Assembly: GCA_902767285.1 (NCBI GenBank)
Contig: CACXHC010000254.1
Coordinates: 1 to 12,075, forward strand
DNA length: 12,075 bases
Direction of reading: 5' to 3'
DNA from: an uncultured Ruminococcus sp.
Lineage (GTDB): Bacteria; Bacillota; Clostridia; Oscillospirales; Acutalibacteraceae
The notes under the pieces are model-generated. The model was not told the DNA's origin, did not search any database, and saw nothing but the letters and a program-made list of their open reading frames with translations. The translations under genes were made by a program, and so were the position numbers. Below, piece by piece: positions 1 to 7,644 of the stretch; the stretch's first letter is position 1, and each line of letters starts with the position of its first letter.

Positions 1-32
1 ATTTCTTGGGGCTGTTGTTTTTTCACAGCCCC
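1..32 (-). terminator. Terminator-like hairpin after the minus-strand gene
   Basis: The arms GGGGCTGT (8-15) and ACAGCCCC (25-32) form an 8-bp GC-rich stem around a 9-nt loop. The hairpin begins six bases past the stop codon of the minus-strand gene, so it is placed to end that transcript. On the minus strand it is followed by AAGAAAT and then the window edge, so no U-tract can be confirmed. On the plus strand it is followed by a T-rich run (33-48) and could stop transcription entering from the left. The whole 32 nt recurs exactly at 11941-11972 in inverted orientation. Confidence 0.6.
1..32 (-). repeat. 32-nt hairpin repeat, copy 1 (inverted relative to copy 2)
   Basis: These 32 bases are the exact reverse complement of 11941-11972, including the non-pairing A-rich loop and the trailing AAGAAAT. 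In both places the element lies just after a stop codon and has the same orientation relative to the gene it follows. Flanking bases differ on the inner side. The match reaches the first base of the window, so the repeat may extend further left. Confidence 0.85.
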
Positions 33-38
33 ATTATT

Positions 39-1523
39 TTATTTTTTGATTTTTATCGTTTTTGCTATTTCTTTAAACTCGTGATTTTCGCCTTGTCCTT
101 CTCCTGCTCCAAGATAATCTCTGAAACATACAGAGTAAGAGTGGTCGCCGTATTTTATTATGTATGAGGTACTCTCAAAAGTGCTTTTGCCGTCACCCAA
201 AAGCCTTCCCTTGAATGAATAAACTATCGTTTTACATCCGTCTATTTCTGTTTGTTCAAATTTGTCGATGCCTTCATATTCTCCCATATACTCAATATTT
301 CCGATTTCTTTATCGAGAGATTCTTTTGTGATTGAATCAAAATCGTCTATATCTTTATAGATATCGATAAAATCGTCCATATTGAGATAATCAAGATTGT
401 AATATGAAATTTTCATGCCATCGCCTTTTTCGACACGCATATAATAATTTTTTGGAATGGTGATTTCAATATTACCAAACTGTACGGTATCCGAAATTTT
501 GGCAAGCTCGTTGTAATCTTTTCTGTTATCGGGAGTGCGTATGTATAAAAAGATGCTTTTGTTGTCGTTTTCGTAGCGATACCACATCACATAATCCAGC
601 GGAACATAATAATAAAAATCCGAGTCGTAGTAGTTATACATTATTTCTTCTACTTTAATGCCTTTTTCTTTTGCCATTTTGATAGCGTCATCTTTTTTTA
701 CACCAAAGAAATCGGGATCTTCAAATGCTTCTATTTTTCGCCCTTCTTTCAGAGTGATGCTTGATATTATTGAATCTTCGCTATCCTGCATATTACCCGA
801 GTAATCAACAAAAGTTATTCCGACAGACCTGTTCTCCAGTATGATTATGTAATCTGTTTGCTTGAAATGGGTATTTGTGTCGGCTGAATCCGCTTCGAAA
901 GAATATGTTATAATATCGGAACCGTTCATTTTTAGTTTGCTGTAATTTTTACAGCCCGAAAAATTTACGAAATCTTCGGATTCCGCACACTCATCGTTGA
1001 CGTATTCTTCGGTGCGGTACGTTTGGCGGTTGTGAAGCTGCGAAAAAAATATATAGTCTTGATTTTCCGAATCACAGAATCTATAAAAGCACTTGCCCTC
1101 TGTATAATCGATTTTGCTCATGTACATATCTTGAGGAATATTTACAATTACATCGTCAAACTCAAACGGAGCGGAGGAGCCTTTCAGTGAATTTATATTT
1201 TCGGGCAATTTTCCTAAAGATACCGTCAAATCGACAGAGTGGTTTTCATCGTATATATTTTCTTCGAAAACGTAGTCTTTTTTATGATTTTCGGAGTAAT
1301 CGAAAGATACTGTTTTTAGACTGTAACTGCTTTTTTCAACTTTTTTTACAGCTTTGTCTAATTTCATGTTTGTATAAATACCCTGTTCGCCGGTGTTTCG
1401 AGTCAACCCGAAAATCGCCCCCGAAACAATACATATAAAAAACGCACACAAAATGAATATTTTTGCTTTGTTTGATTTTTTTGGTTTCTTTTTCAAATCG
1501 ACTTCTTTTTCGATTGATCCCAT
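39..1523 (-). CDS. Membrane-anchored extracellular protein with an internal duplication, function unknown
   Basis: This 494-residue protein belongs to no family I can name. A lysine-rich cytoplasmic N-terminus (about 10-20) is followed by one hydrophobic segment (about 21-41). The rest is hydrophilic and rich in acidic, Tyr and Phe residues, so it should lie outside the cell (type II topology). There is no lipobox. The ectodomain carries two related blocks, about 120-257 and 347-492. Matching landmarks are VIVNIP / IEITIP, ITYSFE / IVYSFK, and DYIIILENRSVGITF / SYIIKYGDHSYSVCF, at a steady offset of 227-229 residues. A linker of about 90 residues separates them. The ATG at 1523 is chosen because a GGGGGTGGG Shine-Dalgarno-like run lies 6 nt before it. 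It has its own promoter, divergent from the kinase-rib unit, and a hairpin after its stop. A surface or sensory role is conceivable but unsupported. Confidence 0.85.
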   Translation of the reverse strand: MGSIEKEVDLKKKPKKSNKAKIFILCAFFICIVSGAIFGLTRNTGEQGIYTNMKLDKAVKKVEKSSYSLKTVSFDYSENHKKDYVFEENIYDENHSVDLTVSLGKLPENINSLKGSSAPFEFDDVIVNIPQDMYMSKIDYTEGKCFYRFCDSENQDYIFFSQLHNRQTYRTEEYVNDECAESEDFVNFSGCKNYSKLKMNGSDIITYSFEADSADTNTHFKQTDYIIILENRSVGITFVDYSGNMQDSEDSIISSITLKEGRKIEAFEDPDFFGVKKDDAIKMAKEKGIKVEEIMYNYYDSDFYYYVPLDYVMWYRYENDNKSIFLYIRTPDNRKDYNELAKISDTVQFGNIEITIPKNYYMRVEKGDGMKISYYNLDYLNMDDFIDIYKDIDDFDSITKESLDKEIGNIEYMGEYEGIDKFEQTEIDGCKTIVYSFKGRLLGDGKSTFESTSYIIKYGDHSYSVCFRDYLGAGEGQGENHEFKEIAKTIKIKK

Positions 1524-1540
1524 TTTTAACCCACCCCCGA

Positions 1541-1563
1541 TGTGATAGAATTATTTTATCACA
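1541..1563. promoter_or_regulatory. Operator-like inverted repeat TGTGATA-N9-TATCACA
   Basis: A perfect 7-bp inverted repeat (1541-1547 and 1557-1563) with a 9-nt spacer. It covers the -10 box and predicted start point of the minus-strand promoter, a classic repressor position. No cognate regulator is encoded in the window. Binding is inferred from symmetry and placement only. Confidence 0.4.
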
Positions 1564-1581
1564 AACACATAAAATCGTCAA
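1553..1581 (-). promoter_or_regulatory. Sigma-A-type promoter for the minus-strand membrane protein gene
   Basis: Read on the minus strand: -35 TTGACG (1581-1576), a 17-nt spacer, then -10 TAAAAT (1558-1553) preceded by TGA, giving an extended -10. The predicted start is near 1546, leaving a leader of about 23 nt that contains the Shine-Dalgarno run. The boxes match the consensus well; two inverted repeats overlap it. Confidence 0.65.
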
Positions 1582-1597
1582 GCAATATAACTTGACG
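1576..1597. promoter_or_regulatory. Operator-like inverted repeat CGTCAAG-N8-CTTGACG
   Basis: A perfect 7-bp inverted repeat (1576-1582 and 1591-1597) around 8 nt. The left arm contains the -35 box of the minus-strand promoter. The right arm presents TTGACG on the plus strand, but no -10 lies at the proper distance from it, so it is unlikely to be a second promoter. A regulator binding site is the simplest reading. Confidence 0.4.
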
Positions 1598-1636
1598 TAA
1601 TCACCGAGTTTTTTTTCAAAAAAAGAGCAGAAAATG

Positions 1637-1665
1637 TTTCTTTTTTTTATCAAGTGTGTTATTAT
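1637..1665 (+). promoter_or_regulatory. Possible extended -10 promoter for the kinase-riboflavin unit
   Basis: TATTAT (1660-1665) is preceded by TGT, making a TGn extended -10. The hexamer 17 nt upstream (1637-1642, TTTCTT) is a poor -35. Its position suits a start near 1672 and a leader of about 27 nt to the TTG start at 1699. It is the only promoter candidate I see before the eight-gene unit, and it is weaker than the others in the window. Confidence 0.4.
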
Positions 1666-1698
1666 ATTTATTGAGATGTTAAGAAAAAGGTGATAGCA

Positions 1699-2613
1699 TT
1701 GTCAGAAAGCGATTACTTCAAAACACTCTCTCATGTAATGTGGGATATGAACGTAGATATTTTTCTTGAAAAAGAAAAAACGCTTGGTCTTGTTGGAGAT
1801 TTCTCGCCCAAAAGCAAAAAACAGATTAATCGTCTTAGAGCCATGTATAAATGCGGTGCTATGGATAAAATCGCTTCGGCTATCGGCGATAAATCCAATT
1901 ATGCCGAGTATATGTGGAATGCTGTTGATTTGATAAAAGATGAACTCCAAATAGATGAAAAAAAGGCGGTTTTTGCGGTTAATCAAATAATATCGCTTTG
2001 GAATGGGGAACTCCCCGAACTTGATGATTCAGATGAAGGAGATGAGAATATGGACGCTTCGGCATCAACAGAAGAAAAAAAGCCCGAATCGGAAAAGTCC
2101 GAAAATAAACCGGAAGAAAAAAAAGAAAATCAGGCTCCGGATATTTTGAAAAAAGTAATTCATTTTTGGTGTTTCAGTAATTGCGAGCAAGATCGCCCGC
2201 TCATGATAGCGTGTCCGATAGGTTGGATATATATTCTGATTTGTTCGGCACTCGGAATTTTTTTGGTGTACGATATTCCACTCGGAGATATTTTCGTTCC
2301 GCCTGTGTTTGTTTTTATGTATGTCGTATTGCTTTCAAAACGACTCTATCGCTTTGAAAGTGTCGGAAGATTCAGTTTGTTGATAGCATTTTTTTATGTG
2401 GCGGCAGCGGCACGAGCGTTGTTTGTGGGTAGTTATATTCCGGTGAGAGGAGTTTTTATAGTTTTGACGGCTCTCATAGTGTTTAATAACGGTCGGTTTT
2501 CTGAATTGCTTGACGGAGAAAAAAGAAATCCGTGGCTTGCGTATTTTCTCATAACTTTGATGTCGGCAACCGTTACCGCCGGAGTTTACGCAATACAGAA
2601 TGTCCGTTTTTGA
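1699..2613 (+). CDS. Multi-pass membrane protein with a cytoplasmic helical N-terminal domain
   Basis: A 304-residue protein, first in the unit and not assigned to a named family. Residues about 1-104 form a soluble, helix-rich domain. Its pattern (FLEKEKTLGLVGDFSP..., ending in a helix with AVNQIISLWNGEL) resembles a small unnamed domain I recall at the N-termini of various Firmicutes proteins; that is recollection, not a search result. A highly charged Glu/Lys/Ser linker follows (about 112-146). About five hydrophobic segments then lie near 171-192, 198-212, 225-243, 250-263 and 278-297. The TTG at 1699 is chosen because AGGTGAT (1688-1694) is well placed for it. An in-frame GTG at 1690 would lie inside that ribosome site and is less likely. 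The next gene begins 18 nt downstream. Partnership with the kinase two genes on is inferred from the operon. Confidence 0.8.
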   Translation: MSESDYFKTLSHVMWDMNVDIFLEKEKTLGLVGDFSPKSKKQINRLRAMYKCGAMDKIASAIGDKSNYAEYMWNAVDLIKDELQIDEKKAVFAVNQIISLWNGELPELDDSDEGDENMDASASTEEKKPESEKSENKPEEKKENQAPDILKKVIHFWCFSNCEQDRPLMIACPIGWIYILICSALGIFLVYDIPLGDIFVPPVFVFMYVVLLSKRLYRFESVGRFSLLIAFFYVAAAARALFVGSYIPVRGVFIVLTALIVFNNGRFSELLDGEKRNPWLAYFLITLMSATVTAGVYAIQNVRF

Positions 2614-2631
2614 GGGCTTGGGGTGGTTTTT

Positions 2632-3303
2632 ATGAATGTCAAACGTAAAAGAATTTTTAAAGATGCACTGTTTAACGTTCCGTTTGTAATAATTATTTCG
2701 GCTGTAACTGTCGGATTTATGTTTTGTGCAGGCAGAACTCCGTATGATATAAAGCAAATAGCAGCATCAAAAATAGATTCAAAGTCGGATTTGGATGTTT
2801 CGGCATACTATAATCAAAGGGCGAAATCGTATAAAGTTGATTATTATTACGGAGATAAGGAAAGCGAAAAACTTTATGCCGAGTTTGTTTATGACGGCAA
2901 AGGCGATACGCCTGTAAAAACGCTAACGCTGTACGAAGCACGAAACGGATTTGATGCAGGTGAATATTCGAGATTATGGGTTCTCGGCGATGAGTATGTA
3001 ACATATACTCCGCCCGATTCTACGGTCGAAAGCGGAGCTTTTGAAAAATATCTGGCAAGCGAAGTTCCGCTGATGGCTAATCTCGTCAGCTCTTATTCGT
3101 GGGATACCATGCTTCAAAACAGCGGAGCAGTTACCGGCTGTAACAGTCGCTCGGCGGTAGGAGTAAACCTCTTTTTGTGGGACTCCACCGAAAACGATGT
3201 ACTGCGTGATAATTTTCTTTGGGGAATCGGCGGCAACCCAAAAGAGATGTATTCTTATATAAAAGGCTCTCAAGGCGAATACAAAAAAGCCGTACTCAAA
3301 TAA
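2632..3303 (+). CDS. Single-pass membrane-anchored protein of unknown function
   Basis: A 223-residue protein with a basic N-terminus (NVKRKR), one hydrophobic segment (about 14-33) and a hydrophilic remainder. It is probably anchored with its C-terminal domain outside the cell. Cys32 at the end of the segment lacks the Gly/Ala/Ser of a lipobox, so a lipoprotein is unlikely. I recognise no family. The tail is rich in Tyr, Asp and Ser and holds a stretch around SAVGVNLFLWD. The ATG at 2632 follows GGGGTGG by 5 nt. A GTG at 2623 (three residues longer) is also possible because GAGGG lies 6 nt before it. It starts 18 nt after the preceding membrane protein gene and ends 19 nt before the kinase gene, so the three are very likely co-expressed. 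Confidence 0.75.
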   Translation: MNVKRKRIFKDALFNVPFVIIISAVTVGFMFCAGRTPYDIKQIAASKIDSKSDLDVSAYYNQRAKSYKVDYYYGDKESEKLYAEFVYDGKGDTPVKTLTLYEARNGFDAGEYSRLWVLGDEYVTYTPPDSTVESGAFEKYLASEVPLMANLVSSYSWDTMLQNSGAVTGCNSRSAVGVNLFLWDSTENDVLRDNFLWGIGGNPKEMYSYIKGSQGEYKKAVLK

Positions 3304-3322
3304 CGAAAGGGAATTTCAGAAA

Positions 3323-4642
3323 ATGGCGTTGTTTCCAAGCGGAACCGAAATCGAACTCGAAAATAATAAAATAGCTATAGTAAAAGGAAAAATCGGCGGA
3401 GGCGGTCAAGGCACGGTATATCTTGCCGAAGTTGACGGAAAAGACTATGCCTTGAAATGGTATCACCGAAAAATAAACAACGGTGATAAATTTTATCGCA
3501 ATCTTGCTAATAACGTAGATACCACATCTCCGTCCGAAATGTTTGTGTGGCCAAAATATTTGTCACGAGTTATAAACGGAGAATATGGATATATAATGGA
3601 TCTTATCCCGAGCAATTATAAATGTTTTTCGGATTTTCTTCTTACAAGAGAAAAATTTCCGTCAATTACTTGTGTTGTTACTGCGGCACTAAATATAACG
3701 AATGCATTCAGAGAACTTCACCGCAAAGGATTTTCGTATCAAGATCTCAACGATGGGAATTTTTTTATAAATGCCCAAACAGGCGATGTTCTTATATGCG
3801 ATACGGATAACGTAGCTCCTTACGGCGAAAGTTTAGGTATAGCCGGCAAAGCCAGATATATGGCTCCCGAAGTGGTACGCAATATCAAGGCTCCCGATAT
3901 AATGACCGACAGATTTTCTCTTGCGGTTATTCTGTTTAGGCTTCTTTTTCTCGATCACCCTCTCGAAGGAAAGAGGACTCTTTGTCCGTGCATGACCGAA
4001 GAACACGAACTGAAATTTTACGGTAAATCTCCGTTATTTATATATGATACAAATGACGAAAGCAATCGCCCTGTAAGAGGTGTTCATTGTAATGTTATAA
4101 GAATTTGGAATTTGTATCCGCAGTTTGTGAGGGATATGTTTATAAAAGCATTCTCGCAGGAGTGCATGAAAGGCGAATCCGCTCGCCCCACCGATAACGA
4201 ATGGCAAATCATGTTTACTAAATTGAGAGATTGTATAATCAAATGTCCGTGCGGGGGCGAAACTTTTCTCAATCTTGATGAACCTGAAACAGCTTGCCTT
4301 AACTGTGGTGCGATGATTCCAACACCGCCCGTTTTGGTGTCGAAAAAATACCGAGTTGCACTTTTTCCCGGTAAAAAGATATATCTTTGTCACACAAACG
4401 ATGACAGTGATGTGTATAATGTAGAAACCGGAAAAATTGTCCGAAATCAAAATCACCCTAATGTGTGGGGACTTAAAAATACAAGTGGCGAAGAGTGGAA
4501 AGTTACCGTAAAAGATGGTTCTGTTCTACCTTTGCCCGATGGTAAAGTTGTTGTTGTTTTAAGAGCAAAGGAGATAAATTTCGGCGGTTGTGTCGGTAAA
4601 ATCGAATATAACGAACCGAAATCAAAATGCAAAAATGGCTGA
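3323..4642 (+). CDS. Ser/Thr protein kinase-like protein with zinc ribbon and FHA-like tail
   Basis: A 439-residue protein. The kinase domain spans about 15-300: glycine loop GGGGQG (25-30), ATP-binding Lys45 in ALK, catalytic loop YQDLNDGN with Asp141 and Asn146, Asp160 in the DFG position, and APE (181-183). HRD reads YQD, the usual Lys after it is Asn143, and DFG reads DTD. All residues essential for ATP and metal are present, so activity is plausible. A zinc ribbon follows (Cys308, Cys310, Cys325, Cys328). The last 100 residues have an FHA-like pattern (HPNVWGLKN...W...DG...LRAKEINFG). Bacterial kinases of this build occur with PP2C phosphatases and TerY-like proteins in phosphorylation cassettes. 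Neither partner is here; the neighbours are two membrane proteins. The start follows AAAGGGAA. The last 8 nt overlap ribD. The substrate is unknown. Confidence 0.85.
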   Translation: MALFPSGTEIELENNKIAIVKGKIGGGGQGTVYLAEVDGKDYALKWYHRKINNGDKFYRNLANNVDTTSPSEMFVWPKYLSRVINGEYGYIMDLIPSNYKCFSDFLLTREKFPSITCVVTAALNITNAFRELHRKGFSYQDLNDGNFFINAQTGDVLICDTDNVAPYGESLGIAGKARYMAPEVVRNIKAPDIMTDRFSLAVILFRLLFLDHPLEGKRTLCPCMTEEHELKFYGKSPLFIYDTNDESNRPVRGVHCNVIRIWNLYPQFVRDMFIKAFSQECMKGESARPTDNEWQIMFTKLRDCIIKCPCGGETFLNLDEPETACLNCGAMIPTPPVLVSKKYRVALFPGKKIYLCHTNDDSDVYNVETGKIVRNQNHPNVWGLKNTSGEEWKVTVKDGSVLPLPDGKVVVVLRAKEINFGGCVGKIEYNEPKSKCKNG

Positions 4643-5723
4643 ACAAAAATATATGAGGCGAGCAATCGAACTCGCCAAAAACGGAAAAGGTTTTACTGCT
4701 CCAAATCCGCTTGTAGGTGCAGTTATAGTCAAAGACGGAAAAATTATAGGAGAGGGATTTCATCAAAAAATAGGCGGACTTCATGCTGAAAGAAATGCGT
4801 TTGCATCGCTGAGAGAGTCCGCACAGGGTGCCGATTTATATGTGACGCTCGAACCGTGCTGTCATTACGGAAGAACCCCCCCTTGTACCGAGGCTATAAT
4901 CGAAAACGAAATATCTCATGTTATAATCGGTTCACGAGATCCGAATCCGCTTGTTTCCGGCAAAGGTGCAGAGCTACTCCGAAATCACGGAATAAAAGTT
5001 ACTCAGGATTTTATGAAATCCGAATGTGATGAGCTGAACCCCTTCTTTTTTCATTACATAACGACTCGTATGCCCTATGTTACCGTAAAATTTGCGTCAA
5101 GTGCAGATGGAAAAATTGCCTCATACACTGGCAAATCCCAATGGATAACGGGAGAATTGGCGAGAAAATGCGTTCATTCTCTTAGGGGTGAATATTCGGC
5201 GATTCTTGCAGGAATCGGAACAGTGCTTGCCGATAATCCAATGCTCAACTGCCGTTTAGAAAATGCTCATCAGCCAATTAGAATTATAGTGGATTCTCAT
5301 TTGAGAATACCGCTTGAAAGCAATATATGCAAATCCGCAAACCAATACAAAACTATTGTCGCATACGCTTTTGGAGATGAATCAAAAATAAAATCACTTC
5401 AAACCATGGGAGTCGAAGCAATTCAGATTACAGATAAAAATAATCATGTCGATTTGTACGAACTTATGAAATATTTGGGAGATAATCAAATATCCAGCGT
5501 TCTTGTTGAAGGCGGCGGAGTGATAAACGAGGCACTTTTTAAAGCGAATGTCGTAAATCATGTTTGTGCGTTTATCGCTCCGAAGATAATAGGCGGAGAT
5601 TCGGCAAAAACTCCTGTTGAGGGATTAGGATACACCGACCCAAACGAGTGCGTAAAATTATGCAATCCCAAAACCACTTTTTTTAATGATGATATACTTA
5701 TCGAATACGATGTAAGGAGATAG
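4635..5723 (+). CDS. ribD: Bifunctional riboflavin biosynthesis protein RibD (deaminase/reductase)
   Basis: RibD deaminates 2,5-diamino-6-ribosylamino-4(3H)-pyrimidinone 5'-phosphate and then reduces the ribosyl side chain with NADPH. The 362-residue length is normal. The N-terminal deaminase domain (about 1-145) has its zinc and catalytic residues in HAE (His50, Glu52) and PCCHYGRTPPC (Cys75, Cys84). The C-terminal reductase domain (about 150-360) shows KFASSADGKIA, SQWITG, GIGTVLADNP and VEGGG. The ATG at 4635 gives an N-terminus like that of characterised RibD/RibG proteins. A GTG at 4590 would add 15 unrelated residues inside the kinase gene. No convincing Shine-Dalgarno precedes 4635, and the start overlaps the kinase gene by 8 nt, so translation is probably coupled. 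No FMN riboswitch or promoter is visible just upstream. Confidence 0.95.
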   Translation: MAEQKYMRRAIELAKNGKGFTAPNPLVGAVIVKDGKIIGEGFHQKIGGLHAERNAFASLRESAQGADLYVTLEPCCHYGRTPPCTEAIIENEISHVIIGSRDPNPLVSGKGAELLRNHGIKVTQDFMKSECDELNPFFFHYITTRMPYVTVKFASSADGKIASYTGKSQWITGELARKCVHSLRGEYSAILAGIGTVLADNPMLNCRLENAHQPIRIIVDSHLRIPLESNICKSANQYKTIVAYAFGDESKIKSLQTMGVEAIQITDKNNHVDLYELMKYLGDNQISSVLVEGGGVINEALFKANVVNHVCAFIAPKIIGGDSAKTPVEGLGYTDPNECVKLCNPKTTFFNDDILIEYDVRR

Positions 5724-5730
5724 ATATTAG

Positions 5731-6378
5731 TTGTTTACCGGAATAATCGAAGAAATCGGTCATATAAAAAGCGTTATACAAGGAAGCCGTTCCGGAGAAA
5801 TCGGAATATTTGCAAAAAAAGTTCTCGAAGGAACAAATATCGGGGATTCGATAGCGGTCAACGGGGTTTGTCTTACGGTGACGAGAATCACGACTGACGG
5901 ATTTTTTGCCGATGTTATGCCCGAAACCCTCAAAAGAACTAATCTCGGAAATCTTAAAAACGGCGATAAAGTCAATTTGGAGAGAGCTATGCCGGCAAAC
6001 GGAAGATTCGGCGGACACATAGTTTCGGGTCATATAGACGGGATTGGAAAAATATCATCTATAATCAAAGACGAAAATGCCGTGAGAATACATATAAGCA
6101 CGTCACCCGAAATACTGGGACTCATAATAGAAAAAGGTTCTATTTGTATAGATGGCATAAGTTTAACAGTAACAGATGTTGATAAAAAAGAGTTTGGAGT
6201 TTCGATAATTCCTCATACGGCGAGCCAAACAACGCTTTCGTCAAAAAAAGTCGGAGATTCCGTCAATCTCGAGAATGACATAGTAGGAAAATACGTCAAA
6301 AAATTAACTCAAAAAGACGATTCCCAAAAACAAAGCCGTATAACAATGGAATTTTTGGCTGAAAACGGATTCAATTAA
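5731..6378 (+). CDS. ribE: Riboflavin synthase alpha chain
   Basis: It catalyses the last step, dismutation of two 6,7-dimethyl-8-ribityllumazines into riboflavin and the RibD product. The 215 residues contain the family's two similar barrels: the N-terminal one with [10 protein letters not shown] and [11 protein letters not shown] (40-50), the C-terminal one with [11 protein letters not shown] (137-147). [11 protein letters not shown] (94-104) joins them. Cys47 is in the conserved active-site position. The start is a TTG at 5731, fixed by the near-universal MFTGIIE N-terminus and by AAGGAGA 10 nt upstream. It begins 7 nt after ribD and is followed by a 40-nt gap. Clostridial and Bacillus papers also call this gene ribB or ribC. 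Confidence 0.95.
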   Translation: MFTGIIEEIGHIKSVIQGSRSGEIGIFAKKVLEGTNIGDSIAVNGVCLTVTRITTDGFFADVMPETLKRTNLGNLKNGDKVNLERAMPANGRFGGHIVSGHIDGIGKISSIIKDENAVRIHISTSPEILGLIIEKGSICIDGISLTVTDVDKKEFGVSIIPHTASQTTLSSKKVGDSVNLENDIVGKYVKKLTQKDDSQKQSRITMEFLAENGFN

Positions 6379-6418
6379 TTTTTCGGCAAATATAACAACA
6401 CTAAGGAGGTCTTTACTA

Positions 6419-7642
6419 ATGAGTTTCAAATATAATACTATTCCGGAAGCACTTCAGGCATTAAAAAGAGGCGAGCTGATTCTTTGTACAGATGACCCAG
6501 ACAGAGAAAACGAGGGAGATTTAATTTGTGCGGCTCAGTTTGCGTCTACCGAAAATGTAAATTTTATGGCGACTTACGGAAAAGGCCTGATTTGTACGCC
6601 TATGTCGGCTGAAATAGCTCAGCGGCTCAATTTACCGCAGATGGTGTCAGAAAACACCGATAATCACAGTACAGCGTTCACGGTGTCGATAGATCATGTT
6701 GATACGACAACGGGAATTTCGGCAGAAGAACGAGGCTTTACTTGTCGTGCGTGTGCCGACAAAAACACGAAACCTCAAGATTTACGCCGTCCGGGACATG
6801 TTTTTCCGCTGACTGCGAGAAAGGGCGGTGTGCTTGTCAGAAGCGGACATACCGAAGCTACCGTTGATTTGTGTCGTCTGGCAGGACTCGAAGAATGTGG
6901 CTTGTGCTGTGAGGTCATGCGTTCTGACGGCACAATGATGCGAACTCCCGAACTTCAGCAAATGGCACAAAAATTCAATCTTTGCTTTATAACCATAAAA
7001 GAACTTCAAAATTATCTTAGGCGAAACGAAAATCACATGGTGCAAATGGCGTGTGCAAAACTTCCCACAGAATACGGAGATTTCGATATATACGGATTTG
7101 TGAACGATATTTCGGGCGAACACCACGTTGCTCTTGTTTGCGGAGATATTGGTGATGGTGAGGATATTTTGTGCAGAGTTCATTCGGAGTGCTTAACAGG
7201 CGATGTTTTCGGTTCGGCTCGCTGTGACTGTGGAGAGCAGCTTCATACTGCCATGAAACTGGTGTGTCAAGAAGGCAGAGGAATTATTTTGTATATGCGT
7301 CAAGAGGGCAGAGGAATCGGGCTTATAAATAAACTGAGAGCATACGAACTTCAGGAACAGGGTAGAGATACCGTTGACGCAAATATAGAACTCGGTTTTG
7401 CTGCCGATTTGAGAGAATACTGGAGTGGTGCCCAAATTTTAAAAAATCTCGGAGTAAAATCATTGAGATTGCTTACAAACAATCCCAGTAAAATATATGG
7501 CCTTGACGGTTTCGGGTTTACAATAAAAGAGCGTGTGCCTATCGAGATTGCCCCCGGCAAATACGACTCTCGATATTTAAAAACAAAAAAAGACCGCATG
7601 GGGCATATTTTCAATGAGATAATTTTTAAGGAGGATAATTAA
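6419..7642 (+). CDS. ribBA: Bifunctional DHBP synthase / GTP cyclohydrolase II
   Basis: This fusion supplies both branches of riboflavin synthesis. The N-terminal half (about 1-205) makes 3,4-dihydroxy-2-butanone 4-phosphate from ribulose 5-phosphate. Its metal and substrate motifs are [10 protein letters not shown] (25-34), [10 protein letters not shown] (96-105), RPGHVFPL (124-131) and GHTEA (143-147). The C-terminal half (about 207-407) opens the GTP ring. It has zinc ligands Cys258, Cys269 and Cys271, RQEGRGIGL (294-302) and LLTNNPSK (351-358). Length (407) and domain order are typical for Firmicutes. One small departure is YWSGAQIL (335-342), where I expect YGIGAQIL. A strong AAGGAGGT site precedes the ATG, the best in the unit, so this gene may be translated more than its neighbours. 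It ends 2 nt before ribH. Confidence 0.96.
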   Translation: MSFKYNTIPEALQALKRGELILCTDDPDRENEGDLICAAQFASTENVNFMATYGKGLICTPMSAEIAQRLNLPQMVSENTDNHSTAFTVSIDHVDTTTGISAEERGFTCRACADKNTKPQDLRRPGHVFPLTARKGGVLVRSGHTEATVDLCRLAGLEECGLCCEVMRSDGTMMRTPELQQMAQKFNLCFITIKELQNYLRRNENHMVQMACAKLPTEYGDFDIYGFVNDISGEHHVALVCGDIGDGEDILCRVHSECLTGDVFGSARCDCGEQLHTAMKLVCQEGRGIILYMRQEGRGIGLINKLRAYELQEQGRDTVDANIELGFAADLREYWSGAQILKNLGVKSLRLLTNNPSKIYGLDGFGFTIKERVPIEIAPGKYDSRYLKTKKDRMGHIFNEIIFKEDN

Positions 7643-7644
7643 TT

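Noticed and set aside
1592..1620. TTGACG at 1592 as a plus-strand -35
   Set aside because: The hexamer 17 nt downstream (TTCAAA) is a poor -10, and the sequence is better explained as an inverted-repeat arm.
1336..1653. Minus-strand open frame overlapping the start of the duplicated membrane protein
   Set aside because: It is out of frame with the supported gene, runs across its promoter and operators, and its translation is low-complexity Lys/Cys-rich.
2632..2730. A lipoprotein signal in the second membrane protein
   Set aside because: The candidate Cys32 is preceded by Phe-Met-Phe, which does not meet the lipobox requirement for a small residue before Cys.
2335..2757. Minus-strand open frame of 140 codons
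   Set aside because: It lies opposite two plausible genes, has a composition typical of antisense translation and no ribosome site.
4034..4456. Minus-strand open frame of 140 codons
   Set aside because: It is antisense to the kinase zinc-ribbon region, with no recognisable protein and no promoter.
4590..4634. A longer RibD starting at the GTG at 4590
   Set aside because: It would add 15 residues unlike any RibD N-terminus, encoded entirely within the kinase gene; the ATG at 4635 gives a family-typical start.
4480..4640. Searched for an FMN riboswitch upstream of ribD
   Set aside because: I see none of the conserved GGGC/AGGGTGAAATTCCC-type segments, and the region is coding for the kinase tail. 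Only a covariance search can exclude it fully.
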